Below the pieces are notes generated by a model. It was not told where the DNA came from. It searched no databases and saw only the letters and a program-made list of their open reading frames with translations. A stretch of 7,379 nucleotides of DNA, taken from assembly GCA_030631455.1 (NCBI GenBank), contig DAOVLC010000064.1, forward strand, positions 1 to 7,379, given 5' to 3'. Below are positions 5,961 through 7,379 of the stretch, piece after piece. How positions within the stretch are numbered: the stretch's first letter is position 1; every line of letters begins with the position of its first letter. A program made the translations under genes and the position numbers. This DNA comes from Candidatus Zixiibacteriota bacterium. Its GTDB lineage: Bacteria; Zixibacteria; MSB-5A5; JAABVY01; JAHJOQ01.

Positions 5961-6777
5961 GATTCTCTATCTCCTGAAACTCTGACTTGTATTCGCATAT
6001 GAAATCTCGCACCGCTTGACTGAACTTTCCCGGCTGCTCAAGATGCACATTGTGCCCTGCTCCGGGAACAACATTCAGTTTCGCACTTTGCATTTTTCCT
6101 GACATCTCGGTGCCTGTATCAACGAATTTACTGTCAAGTTCTCCGCAAACAAGTAAAACCGGCATGTGCAATTCTGGCAGTCTGCTCCACAAAGAAAGCT
6201 GCCTGCCTGAGCCTGCTCCCCTGAGGGACAGTATCAACCCTTCTTTGCTGTTCGTCACCTTCTTTTCTTTGAGCAGGGCAAGCTTATCCGGGTGATTCAG
6301 CAGCGACTCAAAAAGTGGCATGTCGTACCAGTAATCGATAAACTTCTTCATGCCGAGTCTGTCAAGCTTCTCGATATTCTTCTCGTCCGCAGCGATACGC
6401 CCCGCTCTTTCTTGCTCAGTCCGGAGACCGGGGCTGGCGCTCTCGACTATCAAGGCATCGAAACGATTCTGGTATTCCAGTGCTGTATGAAGGGCAATCC
6501 TGCCGCCCATCGAGTAACCGATAAGTATTGAACTCTTTATTTCGAGATCGTCGAGCAATTCTATGATGAACTTCCCTGCGGATTCGGTCGTGTAATCCCC
6601 CTGATAGTCGGAGAGCGGGGTATCGCCATGCCCCGGAAGGTCAGGCATGACGCAGTAGTAATCACTCGCGAAGTGAGCGGCTACATCGTACCAGTCGTCA
6701 CTGCGACCCAGGAAGCCATGCAGAAATACAATCACATCCCGCTTGACATTGCCCAACGTATTATATTTCAATCGCAT
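5947..6777 (-). CDS. menH: SHCHC synthase (2-succinyl-6-hydroxy-2,4-cyclohexadiene-1-carboxylate synthase)
   Basis: MenH (EC 4.2.99.20) removes pyruvate from the MenD product (SEPHCHC) to give SHCHC. The 276-residue protein is an alpha/beta-hydrolase: the HGFLG oxyanion-side motif (20-24), LPGHGDT (47-53), the nucleophile elbow GYSMGGR with Ser89 (87-93), Asp215 in CGELDSKF, and His242 in [11 protein letters not shown] form the expected Ser-Asp-His triad. Such hydrolases are functionally diverse, so the specific name rests on the position between menD and menB together with the family look. The start at 6777 lies 16 nt after the menD stop. The 3' end overlaps menB by 14 nt and contains menB's Shine-Dalgarno sequence, which ties the expression of the two genes together. 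There is no signal peptide, so the enzyme is cytoplasmic. Confidence 0.92.
   Translation of the reverse strand: MRLKYNTLGNVKRDVIVFLHGFLGRSDDWYDVAAHFASDYYCVMPDLPGHGDTPLSDYQGDYTTESAGKFIIELLDDLEIKSSILIGYSMGGRIALHTALEYQNRFDALIVESASPGLRTEQERAGRIAADEKNIEKLDRLGMKKFIDYWYDMPLFESLLNHPDKLALLKEKKVTNSKEGLILSLRGAGSGRQLSLWSRLPELHMPVLLVCGELDSKFVDTGTEMSGKMQSAKLNVVPGAGHNVHLEQPGKFSQAVRDFICEYKSEFQEIENHVEH
5971..5975 (-). promoter_or_regulatory. Shine-Dalgarno sequence of menB, inside menH
   Basis: AGGAG on the minus strand lies 10 nt before the menB ATG at 5960 and inside the last codons of menH. It is the only strong ribosome binding site at a gene junction inside the men cluster; menH, menA, menC and menE all lack an obvious one and are more likely translationally coupled. 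Confidence 0.6.
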
Positions 6778-6793
6778 CGTTGCATACCCGACT

Positions 6794-7379
6794 CTATAGC
6801 AGGTTCTCTCTGATCGCCTCTGCTACGCTTTTCCAGATGTGCTGGTGCTGCGCGAGATTCTTCGCTCGCTCTGTCTTGATTTCGATCACTAAACTTTTTG
6901 GCGTCTCGAATGCCCTGGCAGCATACTCCCGCAGTTGAGAGACCGTCTCAGCATGGAAATATTCGAGCTCGAATAGAGACACTGCATGTTTGAAATCGAG
7001 CCCGTGCGGCGTCCCAAAGAACTCCTCGAAATGTCGCCCGAACTCAACAACCGGCAGGAAGGAGAAAATCCCACCACCATCGTTATTCAGGAGCACAATC
7101 GTCACCGGAACAGGAGAATTCCTTGCGAGTAGAAGCGAGTTGATGTCATGCACAAACGCGAGATCGCCGATCAGGAGTGTTGTCCGCTTGCCAAGGCCAT
7201 TCGCGAATCCGACAGCAGTTGCTATGTTCCCGTCGATGCCGCTTGCGCCTCGATTTACTCCAACGTGTATCGACTTCGGCCCTGTGATCCCGCACCCATC
7301 GGCATCACGCACAGGCATGCTGTTCGCCAGAAACAGTCCTGAATCATCGGGAAGCATTGTCAGCAGATGATATGCTGCC
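6794..7379 (-). CDS. menD: SEPHCHC synthase, C-terminal part (5' end cut by window edge)
   Basis: MenD (EC 2.2.1.9) is the thiamine-diphosphate enzyme that joins 2-oxoglutarate, after decarboxylation, to isochorismate. This is the first committed step of the pathway. Only the last 194 residues are visible; the frame is open to the right edge, and the ATG at 7357 is internal, not the start. The visible part is the thiamine-binding C-terminal domain: LANSMPVRD, then NRGASGIDG, then the cofactor motif from GDLAFVHDINSL to NNDGGGIFSFLP, and FFGTPHGLDF. Full MenD proteins are about 550-580 residues, so roughly two thirds is missing. It is the first visible gene of the men operon. Any isochorismate synthase (menF) and the operon promoter would be further upstream, outside the window. 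Confidence 0.97.
   Translation of the reverse strand, partial: AAYHLLTMLPDDSGLFLANSMPVRDADGCGITGPKSIHVGVNRGASGIDGNIATAVGFANGLGKRTTLLIGDLAFVHDINSLLLARNSPVPVTIVLLNNDGGGIFSFLPVVEFGRHFEEFFGTPHGLDFKHAVSLFELEYFHAETVSQLREYAARAFETPKSLVIEIKTERAKNLAQHQHIWKSVAEAIRENLL

Noticed and set aside
5189..6002. Plus-strand open frames of 194 and 217 codons
   Set aside because: They are antisense to menB, which is unmistakable; the translations are low-quality shadow sequence without family features.
6794..7357. Reading menD as a complete short gene starting at the ATG at 7357
   Set aside because: The frame continues open to the window edge, and the visible part is only the C-terminal thiamine-binding domain of a much longer family, so it is a fragment caused by the window boundary.

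Overview
The window is a bacterial menaquinone (vitamin K2) biosynthesis locus joined to the gene for chorismate synthase, whose product is the pathway's precursor. Six genes lie head to tail on the minus strand, in transcription order menD (5' part cut off by the right edge), menH, menB, menA, menC and menE. They are packed with gaps of 16 nt or less, a 14-nt overlap (menH/menB) and an ATGA stop/start overlap (menA/menC), so they look like one operon whose promoter lies beyond the right edge. A short hotdog-fold thioesterase gene (menI-type) on the plus strand converges on menE and overlaps its 3' end by 16 nt. To its left, divergently transcribed on the minus strand, is chorismate synthase (aroC), which runs off the left edge.

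Together the products cover most of the classical o-succinylbenzoate route: AroC makes chorismate; MenD, MenH and MenC convert isochorismate to o-succinylbenzoate; MenE activates it to the CoA ester; MenB closes the naphthoate ring; the thioesterase releases 1,4-dihydroxy-2-naphthoate (DHNA); and MenA prenylates it at the membrane. Isochorismate synthase (MenF) and the final methyltransferase (MenG/UbiE) are not in the window. MenF could lie just upstream of menD, past the right edge.

The least ordinary feature is the AroC protein. It carries about 120 extra N-terminal residues, in one uninterrupted frame behind a strong Shine-Dalgarno sequence. They read like a shrunken shikimate kinase that has lost its ATP-binding P-loop lysine and other motifs. 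The 177-nt gap between aroC and the thioesterase gene holds candidate divergent promoters and an imperfect inverted repeat. The thioesterase probably starts at a TTG codon.

The organism is a menaquinone-making bacterium with roughly balanced GC content. No gene here fixes its phylum. The menD-H-B-A-C-E order, with menA inside the operon, differs from E. coli (menFDHBCE, menA elsewhere). A member of the FCB group or a related uncultured lineage is possible but is only a guess. I saw no tRNA, rRNA, CRISPR array, insertion sequence or phage gene.
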